Shown here one piece after another: positions 25,758 through 36,130 of a stretch of 64,000 nt of DNA. The notes below the pieces were generated by a model. That model worked only from the letters and a program-made list of their open reading frames with translations. It made no database searches and had not been told where the DNA came from. The position numbers were made by a program, and so were the translations under genes. Every line of letters starts with the position of its first letter. Position 1 is the first letter of the stretch. This DNA comes from Phytoseiulus persimilis (Eukaryota; Arthropoda; Arachnida; Mesostigmata; Phytoseiidae). The stretch lies in assembly GCA_037576195.1 (NCBI GenBank), contig CM075102.1, positions 33,352,745-33,416,744 of the forward strand, given 5' to 3'.

Positions 25758-27812
25758 TCACTGCGGTTCACCGTGCTCGGAAGCTTCTCGAGATCGTAAC
25801 CTCTTGGGGACTGGGTCTCTGTGCGGTCGGGGGATACTGCACGAAGCCAGCCAAGTTTCAATGTCGATCGGATGAGGATGTTCTTCCACCCCAAAAGCCC
25901 GTTCGATTCCGACATTCGGTACGTGTGGGAGGCGGTCGTATTCCTCTATGACGCGCTTCTTCGGGGCAGACGGGACAATGAATAGCGGTGCTCTGAGCTC
26001 GACGGGGCACCCGAGTCCCGCCGTAGGAGGAGGTGGTAGAGCCGCCGCATTGAGAGGTGGTAGATATTGCGTGGCGTTCGAAGTTCCGGTCACTTGGTGA
26101 CGCTTCGTTGCCCTCGGTGCACGAGAATGAGTCAGATCGATCTGATGTTGGGATGATGATCCCGCCCCTTGATTCGTTTGTCCACTCTGTTCGGGTTGGT
26201 TGTAGCTGCCCGTGGCTGCGGGATTGGCATGGGCTTGATTTCGAGAGGTGCCTGGGATGTCTGATCCTTGGTGTCGCTGCACTCCGCTCGACGAGCCCTG
26301 TCCAAGCTGACCCCCCATGTGCCCATTCATCGATTGGTTAAGGTACATTGTCGGTGCCGCGGAGAGACGCGCCGTATCGGAGGCATTTCTGGCAAGAGGC
26401 CAATTCTGGGCGAAATTCGGCGTGCTCGTTTCGAGAACCTGGGCCCTTGACGCCGTGTCTGCCGATTGTCCTCTTTGCTCGCCCCACAAATCGTTCCTGA
26501 GAGCTGCCTGTACTGCTGGAGAAACGACTGAACCAGGCACATTGTAACCTTGTCCGGCCGCGGAGGTCGGAGCGTTAGCTTCTTGACGACTAGCGACTCC
26601 CCTGGACGCAGGAGGTGCACTTTCTCCATGGGTATGATTCAGTCGATTCGGTGGAAGTCCACTGATTGCTTGCGTCAACTGATCGAGTTCCAAGAGTTGT
26701 TGATGTACCCTTTCATCCTCTTGATCCCCAGCCCCATTGAATGGCGGCAAAATCATCATGAAATCTTCAACGTTGAAAGCGTCGTCGTGCGTTTCAAAAG
26801 CCTGTGTTGGCAGGGAGCCTCCCACGGTTGGATCTGGAGATGGTGTTGAAGTCTTAGATCATGGAGTAGATGAAACAAATGTGCGAGGAATTTTCAGACC
26901 CCAGGCGAAGAGGTAGGCGCCGGGCTGGACGAGCACTTCCCCACGAGAAACTACGGTTGGAGGATTCTGGTGCGCACACTAAACATCTGGTCAGCTCGAC
27001 CGACCCATTATGCAACGCAATGAGGGAACCTACCATTCGACGTAGGTTGAGACCATTGCTCCTGCTGAAAAGAAGGGAGAATTTTCATCTGATCAGTCCG
27101 AGCACGTCGGGCGGGGACCGGTGGGAGGGGAGCACCAAATGTCCATCTCCATTCGAGAAATATTCTATGAGCAACTATCGCGCTCGTTCTGGCATATCAC
27201 TGATGCTGTAGACACTCACATTGCCTGGGCCGTCAAACCTGAAAAGAAGTCAACCAAGGGTCACCGACCTTCATTCATGGATCCGTAATTTGCAACCGAT
27301 TTGTTGCTGCTTCAGGTTGATCACAGAAAAGGTGTAAAGTTGAGGAAGCCATTGCTCTCTATGCCCCAAACAACGAACTAGTACAAGATCAGCGATCACT
27401 CTCAAAGAGCGATTCTTTCCCATCGATTGATGTCGGTGGTCACTCACGGTTCGTTTGGGTTGCCCATATTCGTTGAGATTGAGGAATCCTGCGTTGCTTG
27501 AAGAAACAGCTCCGAGATCCCGAATAGAGGAATAGAGATTTCGCTGCAAAGACGGCGACACGCGTCCGGTTGCAAGAGTGCTGGTTGTGTATGCGAGGTG
27601 ACGTGGAATCGAATGGTTGCAAATGTATCATGTAAACAATTGGCTCGCACTGACGCAATTGGAAATAGAGAACTCCCCTTCGTTTGAATCATTTGCAGCA
27701 TTGTGTCGTTTCCAGGGGCGCTCAAGTTGGGCTCCATCGTCAATTGTGCTCCAGGATCTACAGGACTTCGCCGCCAACTACGGATGTTCACACACATAAG
27801 ATCCTTTCGCAT
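25758..27812 (-). CDS. Low-complexity S/T/Q/N-rich protein, spliced, with two micro-exons
   Basis: Four exons join in perfect phase on the minus strand: 27812 or 27737 to 27448; 27238-27220 (19 nt); 27064-27034 (31 nt); 26833-25758 with stop. Donors are GTGAGT, GTGAGT and GTAGGT; acceptors are TTTTCAG, TTTTCAG and CTCCAG. The protein is 471 or 496 aa depending on the start. The last exon begins with an acidic/hydrophobic patch (DDAFNVEDFMMILPPFNG) that looks like an activation or docking motif. A long Ser/Gln/Asn/Gly-rich disordered stretch follows, then a polyproline patch and a basic end with PVPKRLRSRE, a possible nuclear signal. Probably nuclear/regulatory by composition only; no DNA-binding domain is seen. 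The 5' limit is uncertain. Confidence 0.6.
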
Positions 27813-27960
27813 GAGTTACTAGCCAGTAGTTGAGGGACAATGTTATCTTCGAATCCGTTTACATCGTGATAGACGGATTTCCCTGGTAGAAGCCGGTCCT
27901 CAGTCTGTCAATAGTTACGACACCGTGGATGTGCTCTTGGAGGGTCGGTGATATGTCTTG

Positions 27961-28626
27961 TCATGCTGTGATAAGTATTGACTTCTGTAACTCATCTACG
28001 ATAACAATTTCAAGTTCCGTCAACAGTTTCATGTCCGAAAGGCGGTTAAACGACGTTGGGCCGTCCGGTTTGATTAGAACGCCTGTCATGGTCATGAGAC
28101 TAGATGCGCCCAACACGTCTTGAATTATGGTGATTCCTTGCTGCTTTGGTCTTGGTGTCATTGCAAGGAATCTCTTGCGAATCGACATCGTTGATAATAT
28201 GACTTCGAGGCGGTTATTGACTGCGTCCCACTTGTGGTTTACTTGCGTACAGTGAAATCTGGTAACGACGTATGGTGCCTGTACGTTGATTGTGTGCCAG
28301 AATCTATCACAGGCAGCGTTGTACGCCGTGCATCGTGTTTCGCCAGATTCATCTGCGATGATGAAGGAGAACACTCTGCCTTTCGCTCGCTGCGTTTCGA
28401 AGTGAGAGATTGCGGTTTGGGAAACGACCGTCCCTGAAATTGTTGGTCGGATATTGTGAAGGGGGTCCTTGTCGTTTTCAATCGTGGAGAATCTTCGTCT
28501 GGTGCTGCTGTATTGCCCATTATGTGTATTATTGCTAACATGTGATAAGAGCCGCTGGAATATTCTCATATTGATTGTTGCAGTTGGTGAACCTACTCCT
28601 TTCATTCTGTCTGGTCTCCGGGTCAA
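27961..28626 (-). CDS. RPA1-like OB-fold single-stranded DNA-binding protein (partial or retrocopy)
   Basis: A single open frame of up to 221 residues. Residues about 60-160 read like the first DNA-binding OB fold of replication protein A 70-kDa subunit. It opens IRPTISGTVVSQTAISHFET and then has GRVFSFIIADESGETRCTAY; the span DESGE-R-TAYN-ACDRF is the diagnostic part. A second OB fold seems to begin near the end (LLTELEIVIVDELQKSI) and is cut off by the stop, whereas RPA1 has four OB folds in about 600 residues. It is either a truncated retrocopy, an exon of a larger gene, or a gene carried by a mobile element or virus. No introns are visible. It lies 148 bp upstream of, and on the same strand as, the low-complexity gene. 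Confidence 0.55.
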   Translation of the reverse strand: MTRRPDRMKGVGSPTATINMRIFQRLLSHVSNNTHNGQYSSTRRRFSTIENDKDPLHNIRPTISGTVVSQTAISHFETQRAKGRVFSFIIADESGETRCTAYNAACDRFWHTINVQAPYVVTRFHCTQVNHKWDAVNNRLEVILSTMSIRKRFLAMTPRPKQQGITIIQDVLGASSLMTMTGVLIKPDGPTSFNRLSDMKLLTELEIVIVDELQKSILITA

Positions 28627-29213
28627 ATGTGGTGACGAGTTGTTCTATCGTGGAGCATCCCGGTTTTGGCTCTGAACTCTCCGTATTCGATTGATATGGG
28701 TCCGTTGTCGATGAAATTTACTGACTGGACGAGAGATTTCTGATGTTGTATAAATGAAACTGTGTATCCCTTGTCATCTTTTATTCCAATCCAATGATTG
28801 ATCTGATGAATTGATGGTGGAGTCAACTAGATGAATGAACAATGCATGAAAATGTGATCCAACTGTAAGTTGGTGATGATTGTCAGTGTAGTCGTCGTTG
28901 ATATCGGGGTAAGACATGTTGTACAATGATTGAATGGCGTTGTGGGATCAATTGTGTATCACGTTCTCAACAGCTTGGTAACTTGTTGTTGATGGAATCA
29001 GTATATAAGTGGTGTGGATGGAGTGTCGAGCGGTCGTATCCGGCTCGTCGGTCTCACATGAACTCAGGCAGATTAGAATCGAAAGTTAGTATGCTCTGTC
29101 ATTTTGGCTTTTGTCGATTCCACTGTAGATCTTCATTGAATTTTGCGGTTTCTGATTGTTGTATGCATAAACAGATGGCTGTGTCTGCTCGAGTCTGGGT
29201 GTGTTGATATCAC

Positions 29214-29589
29214 GTGAGAGAACATTATCAGCAAGAAAGACCAGGCTATCATCCCATCTGCACTCTCGAACGAGGACCGAATCCAGGAATTCGAGCTGGT
29301 TCATGACGACATACCACTATTCGCGGAAGTTTCCATATGTCGCACTGAATATGAACCCTCCCACGTGTTGGCAAGAGGTGTGGCCCCATTGAGGGATGGC
29401 ACTTTGTCCCCGGAGTTGTTCCCAGGTCGCAAAATCGAAGCCCGAGGTGTTCGGTTGGAAAAAAAATGGGCGTACCACTTCACGGCGATCCGAAATTGTG
29501 CGGAGGGTCCTGAAGTAGATGGACGAGATACCGCCACGCAACTGGTGGCTGATGCGGAGGCTCTTCATAATTTTATTCAGAGTCTCTAA
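29214..29589 (+). pseudogene. Open frame without start codon, unidentified
   Basis: About 124 codons are open up to a stop at 29589, with balanced acidic/basic composition (IPSALSNEDRIQEFELVHDD, then LARGVAPLRDGTLSPELFPG). No ATG sits near its beginning and no clear acceptor was fixed, so it is either an exon or a decayed gene. It falls in a stretch (27.9-33.7 kb) of isolated or broken frames. Family not recognised. Confidence 0.25.
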
Positions 29590-30329
29590 TTTCCAGGAAC
29601 ATGCATCAATCAGCCCCAAAAAAAAAGCCCTCAGTGTACGTCGGGGATCTTAGGTCCCCCGCCAACCGCCAACTTGGCTCTAGAGTGCGGCTCATGGTGC
29701 CCAGCACCGACCCACAGTGGCCAAATAGGTGGACAAAAGTCATACCGGGAGTTCGGTATTCTGAGAATTGGATCATATACCTGAGATGCTGAGGAGCCAG
29801 GGACGACTCTTATTCTGAGTCCCAGGTCGTTTTTCCGCTCCCCCTGCGCCCTGCGGAATGAGCAAAATTGGTACCCCAAGCACCCACTTTTTTCGTCGTT
29901 TGACTGTTCAGCGGAAATGAAAATGGGAAACGAAAACATGCCGATGGTGTATCGATTTTATACTTCTCTTGAGATCTGAGACAAGACACCGAGTAACTCA
30001 GCCGGCCGGTTTCTGAACTCTTGCGCTCATATCAGACTTATGAAAATCAGTGAAATTTCACCGAAAATCGCCTATTTCGAGGAACGGGGGAAACGTGTTT
30101 GCGGGCTACGGGGTTGGTACCGTGTTCTAGCCCAACCTTTCAAGCTGCCAACCGCACCGGAACTTCATTGCGGAAATATGGGTTTTTCCCTTTCCAAAGT
30201 TGGTATCTTGAGCCCTTCGAACGCTCCGCTGAGACCACCGGCTCCCTCCGCATAATTCTCTGGCATCCACCACCGCCCCCTCACGGAGACCGTGAACGAA
30301 TGCATCCATCTGCCTGGAAACATCGTAAC

Positions 30330-31049
30330 ACCGTGCCAGGATTCAAGAGGAGTTCCGACGCGAGCTCGGTATCCTTGTCGATCTACGGCTAGCAAAGTTC
30401 GAGAATACCAATGACGGCAATACCGCAAGGAAATTCTTCGGACCCGGAGAAGAGCGCGGCAATCACCAAATTCGATGCTGAGCTCATCTATCGGTTCAGA
30501 AACATTCTAGCGGTACTGTCCTCGGAATCCGACATAGATGCGAATAAATTCCATACATATGCCCAAGAGACGAAGCAGCGCTTGCTCGCCTGTTATCCAC
30601 ATCCGCAACTTCGCATGACTCCTACAATCCATAAAATTCTTGATCCGAGTCCCAAGTCATCCGGTTCCACGAGGTTCCCATTGGTTTCCTGACGGAGGAG
30701 GCTCGACCAAGGAGTGTCGTCGGCTCCGATTGCTCAACACGAGAAAAACGACGAGAGTTAAATCACTATTCGACCTTCTGTGATGCTGTTCGTGACGTCT
30801 GATCCTCTTGTAGGTGTTTATCGAGAGCATGAGAGACCGCGTCACAAGGAAATCCTTGATCCTGTGATAGACCATCTGCTGAAACCTCAAGATGCCCAGA
30901 ATTCAATGGAAACTATACAGTTGGATAGCGATAGCGAATCGGATGCATCAGTTGCATCAGATGAAACTGACTCCGAAGTCTCAGATGATGAAGGCCTGTA
31001 CGTGTCAAGTTCAGAAGGAGAAGAAGAAACTGATCCGGAGGCAGAATAG
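30330..31049 (+). pseudogene. Decayed copy of a multi-copy uncharacterised arthropod gene family
   Basis: Successive frames carry pieces of a family I know as highly repeated and uncharacterised in arthropod and other animal genomes. The pieces are, in order: NTNDGNTARKFF; then PEKSAAITKFDAELIYRFRN; a YP..RMTPTIHKIL motif; LTEEARPRSVVGSDCS; and TSDPLVGVYREHE. A frameshift separates the first two blocks near 30435, and a further shift follows the HKIL motif near 30690. The tail after 30892 is Ser/Asp/Glu-rich. The breaks argue for a pseudogene. Such families probably spread with transposons, but that is inference. Confidence 0.4.
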
Positions 31050-31438
31050 TTCTACAGCTGTTCCAACTTCAACCGTTGAAAACTCGTTGTGCTGCTGCGC
31101 TGGTTAAAACAGATGAAGAAAACCTAGTATACCGTTTCCCGTGTTTCCTGTCCTCGCATCCATTCCTCAGCAAAATCAGGCTTCCTCGGTCGGAAAAAAC
31201 CAAAATGGTCCCGAAATCGCGAAAAGACCACTTGAACTCGAATTTGATGGTCGGAAATGAGCTAAAAATAGCCGGACATGGGTCTCAAATATTTTTGTCC
31301 ACCCAGATCCCATTTTTTGGCCCCTGTGCGACGTCGCGTTGCCCCCCTGAACATCCAACTGGTGGTTGATGACGCACGGAGAACTCCAAAGCAGACCAGA
31401 GGTAAGTCGAGATCGAAGGCGATTGCTGTGATGCACTC

Positions 31439-32020
31439 GTGGGTTGCCATGCCTCTGAAGAACTCCAAGAGCAGGACGAAAAAAATGAAGAGCAATCTTC
31501 CGGTCCTCACCTCGGAGCTCCATCGTGGTTAATCCTCGATGCCCTCGCGAAAAGCGAAACTAGCAGACCCGCCTTGAAGTGCATTCGTGAAAACGACGTC
31601 TTCTTGGCGGCGAGATTCCATAGCTCGTTCAAGAAGTTTTTCGACGGTTTGTATGAAGACGGCGTCGAGTCTATCCGCGACGTCTTGAGGTCCCATGGGT
31701 ATAATAGGCTCGGCGTTCATTGTGTGACCGCTGATGAAATTTCCAGCGAAGATGAAGCTTTGGGTGGAATCTCCAGAGCCGATGACGTTGCTCCGGAAGG
31801 GTCGCAGCGTGACGTCGATTTGACCGATGCTTGCGGTGATGTGTTGGTCGATGTGGAAGGGTGTGACGAAAGCATAGATGTTATGCAAAGATGTAGCCCG
31901 CCTGAGACGACGAACGGCGAGTGTACAAATGAAATATTCGCTGATTTCGACACTCCCGGCTATTCGAAGTCGCGATTCTTTCATCACACTCCAGTTTTAA
32001 TAATTCCAATTTCAAAATAA
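31439..32020 (+). CDS. Unidentified acidic open frame (up to 193 aa)
   Basis: A single frame with ATG and stop. The middle is protein-like (ALKCIRENDVFLAARFHSSF, then KKFFDGLYEDGVESIRDVLR), followed by a strongly acidic Asp/Glu/Ser region. There is no signal peptide or recognised domain. It is the longest intact plus-strand frame in the 28-34 kb stretch. The first 30 or so residues are low in information and the true start may be downstream. Confidence 0.3.
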   Translation: MGCHASEELQEQDEKNEEQSSGPHLGAPSWLILDALAKSETSRPALKCIRENDVFLAARFHSSFKKFFDGLYEDGVESIRDVLRSHGYNRLGVHCVTADEISSEDEALGGISRADDVAPEGSQRDVDLTDACGDVLVDVEGCDESIDVMQRCSPPETTNGECTNEIFADFDTPGYSKSRFFHHTPVLIIPISK

Positions 32021-32393
32021 ATGTTACTTCAGAGTTTCATTGACGATCAGTGCACGAGTTCTGTATGTGGGGTCGAGGATTGTCGTTCGCTGACGTTAAC
32101 TACTTGGTGCGTGTGTGGAGGTTACAATAGGGACTTCTATATGGTGGGTTCGTGGTGGATTATGTTCATTGAGCCGAGATGTATTCGTAAGATGGATAGG
32201 TCGTGGATAGTTGAGTTCGGCTGTTTTCGATACTGTCTAGGGTTCGTTATTGATTCGTACGTCCTTCCGCGATAAGCTGTCTTAGCTATCGGGTAAAGAC
32301 TGACACGATTGTGCTGGGCGAGCAGTTGCGTCTTCGATTTATTGGTTCGTGATTATAATGTCTCTGTCCGTTTGTGAAAGACTATATATGAAC

Positions 32394-32597
32394 TCAATCA
32401 TGAACCGTATCTTTTTCGCAATTCTCGTAGGCCCAATGAAATGACTTCCTCAATATGTACAGGAGGGCGTCGTCGAAAGACTTACACGACGCGATTGCCT
32501 CGCGCATTATGTTTGTCCGGTCTTCCTCGAACATATTTAGATTTTCCTGTCTTGTTCTGACCTCCGATACAGGAATTGTAGAATATACTGGTCTCAT
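32394..32597 (-). CDS. Short unidentified frame (67 aa), possibly end of a decayed gene
   Basis: A minus-strand frame with charged, helix-like composition (VRTRQENLNMFEEDRTNIMR, then SFDDALLYILRKSFHWAYEN). Just upstream on the same strand (32856-32600) another frame is interrupted by a stop (PQLADLSTEFIIPAADME, stop, DQTDFSNPLMYKF). Together they suggest a longer coding region that has lost its frame. No homology is recognised. Confidence 0.25.
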   Translation of the reverse strand: MRPVYSTIPVSEVRTRQENLNMFEEDRTNIMREAIASCKSFDDALLYILRKSFHWAYENCEKDTVHD

Positions 32598-33204
32598 CTC
32601 AATTGCTGAATCCCCATTCTAGATTTTTCCGGAATTTATACATGAGGGGATTGCTGAAGTCTGTTTGGTCCTACTCCATGTCCGCTGCTGGAATGATGAA
32701 TTCAGTGGACAGGTCTGCAAGTTGTGGTCGTCCAAACTCGTTGACTCGTGGTTGGAGCCGGACTATTGTTGCGAGTGTGATTTTCATAGGGAAAGTCGTG
32801 GGTTTCGACCACTGGCAGATTCCTGTGCCGTTGGGACTATTCTTTCCAGGCTTCAAAAAAATTATTTAATGACATGCATTCTTGATACATCGTGATTGAG
32901 TTGTTGGAGACATTCTGAATCATGAATGATGATGTAGCACTTCGGAATGACCACTCTGATTTGATTGACTCTCTGTAACATTGAATGTTTGTTGAGACCG
33001 TCGGAAAATGTCCGAGCTCCGATGAGAAACTACACCGACACCTCAACTGAGAATAGTGAGTCGTTGAAGAGGGGTGATTTGTTCACTTTCCAAAATCTCG
33101 TGTACACCTGCACACCTCCACACGGTGGTAGGGGCGGGGTAGGGTATCCCATGAGCTAGAGGAGAGGTCAAGGAGTATAGCTGGCTACATATCGGGGCGG
33201 TGCA

Positions 33205-33525
33205 CCTTATCGTCAGGATTCGCATTGCGGTGATAGTATGGAGGGGGTCACACTTGGGGTATATGGCCAGGGGGGAGGAGGGGAGGGGGGGAGTGGTGGG
33301 TGGCCTATGTCCTTCTTGTGAGCCGCCCTACATCACGCAGTTCATCTCATGTCGGTCCGATCAATACCGGAGGAGTATATTGAGGACGAACAAACAAACA
33401 GACCCTTGACTTTTATATATATATAGATGTATAGAAGAGGGGGTGAGAAGGGGTAGGGCTCATCGTCAGAATTCGCATCCAGGTGATAGTATGGAGGGGG
33501 TCACAGTTGGGGTAAATAGCATTTT
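33205..33525. repeat. G-rich direct repeat pair
   Basis: A block of about 55-60 bp at 33210-33270 recurs at 33463-33520: CGTCAG(G/A)ATTCGCAT, then GATAGTATGGAGGGGGTCAC, then TTGGGGTA. Between them lie runs of G (33270-33300) and a short TA repeat near 33415-33425. It is probably a small decayed repeat element. Confidence 0.5.
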
Positions 33526-33699
33526 TGCCAAAGCTCTTGACGAAGTCATCGGAAGTCCCGTATTGCTCGAGTGCAAACTGATGACGCGTCGCGCCGGGAG
33601 CAGCTCCAACCGCCTTAGGAGCGCTCACAACCGGCGCCTGTTCCACGCTTGCCCCCGAACCAGTCGCTGACTTATCCTGGCACCCAATCGCCGCGGCGA

Positions 33700-35120
33700 A
33701 TCTGAATCATGCAAAATGCAGAGAACGTCAGGTTTGCTCCAAGAGTTCGTCCGCCCCCTGGCGAAAGTCCCTTATCGGGTCTACTCCACATGAGAAATGT
33801 GGTTAACTCCAACTCGTTCCCGCACCACGGATGAACGGAAGCGATGAGACTTGCTGAACGCTTCTCGCAGACCCCTGAGGTCGAATACATGCATGTAGGG
33901 AAGTTCCGGTGATCCAGGCCGGTTCGGATTGGGTTCTCAACGAATCGTATGACAGGTTTCTGAGGTCGATTGCGGCGCTTGATAGATAATGAACCCTCCA
34001 TTCACTAGCGGCTAGCGACGAGCTGAGGAGAATGAAACTACACAGCTTTCACAATTAGTGATCTTGGCACCCAGGAATCCGTCTTCGACTATGATGCTAG
34101 CTGAATCAAGATCCACTTCCCCAATTCCAGCCTGAGCTCATCGCAGATTGAGGGGGTACTCGAGAGTCCAAGGCGGCCTGGCATACTCACGAAGAACAGA
34201 TCCCGTCCCGAAGATGCCAGAGTTTGACGCACGCTCCACCTTCCCTCGGAAATGCGCCCCCTTGTTTCAAGCGAGAGTCTCGGTCGAAGTTTCACACCGA
34301 TATAGCTCTCAACGCGTCCAATGGAGGCCGAGCTGCACATTGGATGAAGATGATTCAGTCTTGAAACCCAGCTTCATATTCCGGGTCAACAGCATCGAAT
34401 GTGGCAGCTATAGTATGTGGTGTAGGCTGAACATCCGAAATCGAACTCCCACTGACATTCTGAGCATGATGAAAACTATTGCCCAACGTCCCCAAACCGG
34501 AAAATCACAACGAAGCGAACCCATGATCGAAAGAGCGAGAAAATAAAACTCGGCTCCCTGCGAAGTAAAATTGTGCGGTTCCGCTATTTTTTTCCGAATA
34601 AGCCCAGCTTTGAGAATGACTTTGAGCTCTCCGGAAGCCATATATTCTCTACGTTATCTCCATCAGGAGCGAGCACGATCTGACCTATCAGACCGCAGAA
34701 ACATTCAACCGAGCCCCAAACTTTGGGAAGAAAAACTTAGTTAATGACGCCAGGAAGGGGATATCATGAGCAAAAAACAGCAAAGGCCGACAGCCTGCTT
34801 CCTGCAATGCTACCGGGCCTTCAATAGAATCGACCGCAGAGAATTGCGGATGATTCCGCGCGGGCTCGGGATGGAATCTAGAGATCTAGGATCTGAGTCG
34901 ACCCCAGTTAGGCGCAAATACGAGATTAGCAAAATCAAAGTTGGTTGTGGTGAGGCCAGCTAGAGTGGTGCTGCTCGAGCAGAAGTGTAAAACAGTCTGA
35001 GCAGCATACTGCTCATCGTAAACATTACAGAGCTCGAGAAACGACTGATCGGAAGATAGCGGATTCATGTAAAAGGCGCAGTAACCTAGAGCATACTATG
35101 GAGTACTGAAGGAATCGGAT
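33700..35120. other. No supported gene
   Basis: Only short overlapping frames. This stretch directly precedes the gypsy pol remnant and could hold its decayed 5' part, but I could not recognise gag, protease or an LTR. Confidence 0.3.
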
Positions 35121-35129
35121 GAAGGGGAT

Positions 35130-36130
35130 CCAGCGAAGACCGATGCCATCCGATCCTTCCCGACCCCGAGCAACCCAAAGTCGGTGAGGAGCTTCTGGGG
35201 CCTCTGCCAGTACTGTGGAAAATTCAGGGGGAACTTCTCCAAGATCGCAGCACCGCTAAACAACCTGCACAAAGACGGCGCGAAGTTACAATGGAGTCAG
35301 GAACACCCGTCGGCGTTCGAGAACTTGAGGGAAAAGCTCATGGAACCACCGCTGTCGGGCCATATCGACTTTTCTAGGCCCGGCGATGCTGAGAACGGAT
35401 GCTTGTAAATACGGAATCGGAGCCATCCTAGCGCAAACAGATACAACCGGGCTGGCCGATTTATCGCCTGTGCCTGTCACACGTCGTCGAGCCGGAATCC
35501 CGATACTCGACAACGGATCAAGTGGGACTCGCTGTCGTCTGGGCGACACAGACGTTCCGACCGTGCGTGCATACCCGCCCTAAGACCGTCATTACGGATA
35601 ACCAAGCGTTTCGCCGGCTCATGACGTCCAGAAACATAACGGCCGCCTGGCGAGATGGGCTCTCGAACTCCAGGAAAACGACATAGCCGTGGTTAGCACG
35701 CCACAAAACCATTTGGACGCGGACTGTTTCTCACGGTATCCGGTGACAACGACGAACGGTGATGTTGAACGAAAGCAAATTGACCCTCAGTTCCAGCATT
35801 CCCGATCCAGCAGTGAACTCGCTAACCGCGAGTCAGCACGTTCCAGCATCAAGACACCTGAAAATAAATTCGATCCCGCTGGGATCTGAAGGTCGAGACC
35901 AAGAAGGCGATAAATCGCTAGACAGAATAATAAACCTAGCCAAACGATCCAGCACGTTCGGAATCGTCACGGGGATTCTCCACAAGAGGAACTCCTCAAG
36001 GACCGGAGACGAATCATTCCTTATTTTTCCCAAGTCCATGGGATCGGAGGCCCAGGGAGCACCACATACCGCGAAAGGAGCGGGACACTTACGCATCGCC
36101 AGAACCTATTGGAAACTCGTCCAGAAGGAC
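35130..36130 (+). mobile_element. Ty3/gypsy retrotransposon pol fragment (RT end, RNase H, integrase start), broken
   Basis: In order: the end of reverse transcriptase (TDAIRSFPTPSNPKSVRSFW, GLCQYCGKF, FSKIAAPLNNL); RNase H (LRTDACKYGIGAILAQTDTT, GLAVVWATQTFRP, then RLARWALELQENDIAVV and DADCFSRYP); and the integrase zinc-binding part (GILHKRNSS, GHLRIARTYWKLVQKDY). The frame changes at least near 35390, 35480 and 35650, so the copy is inactive. It stops at 36131, where a Tc1-like element begins. Beyond that element (37649) the frame resumes with TGG, giving a KDY|W join as integrases often show. LTRs were not found. Confidence 0.75.
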
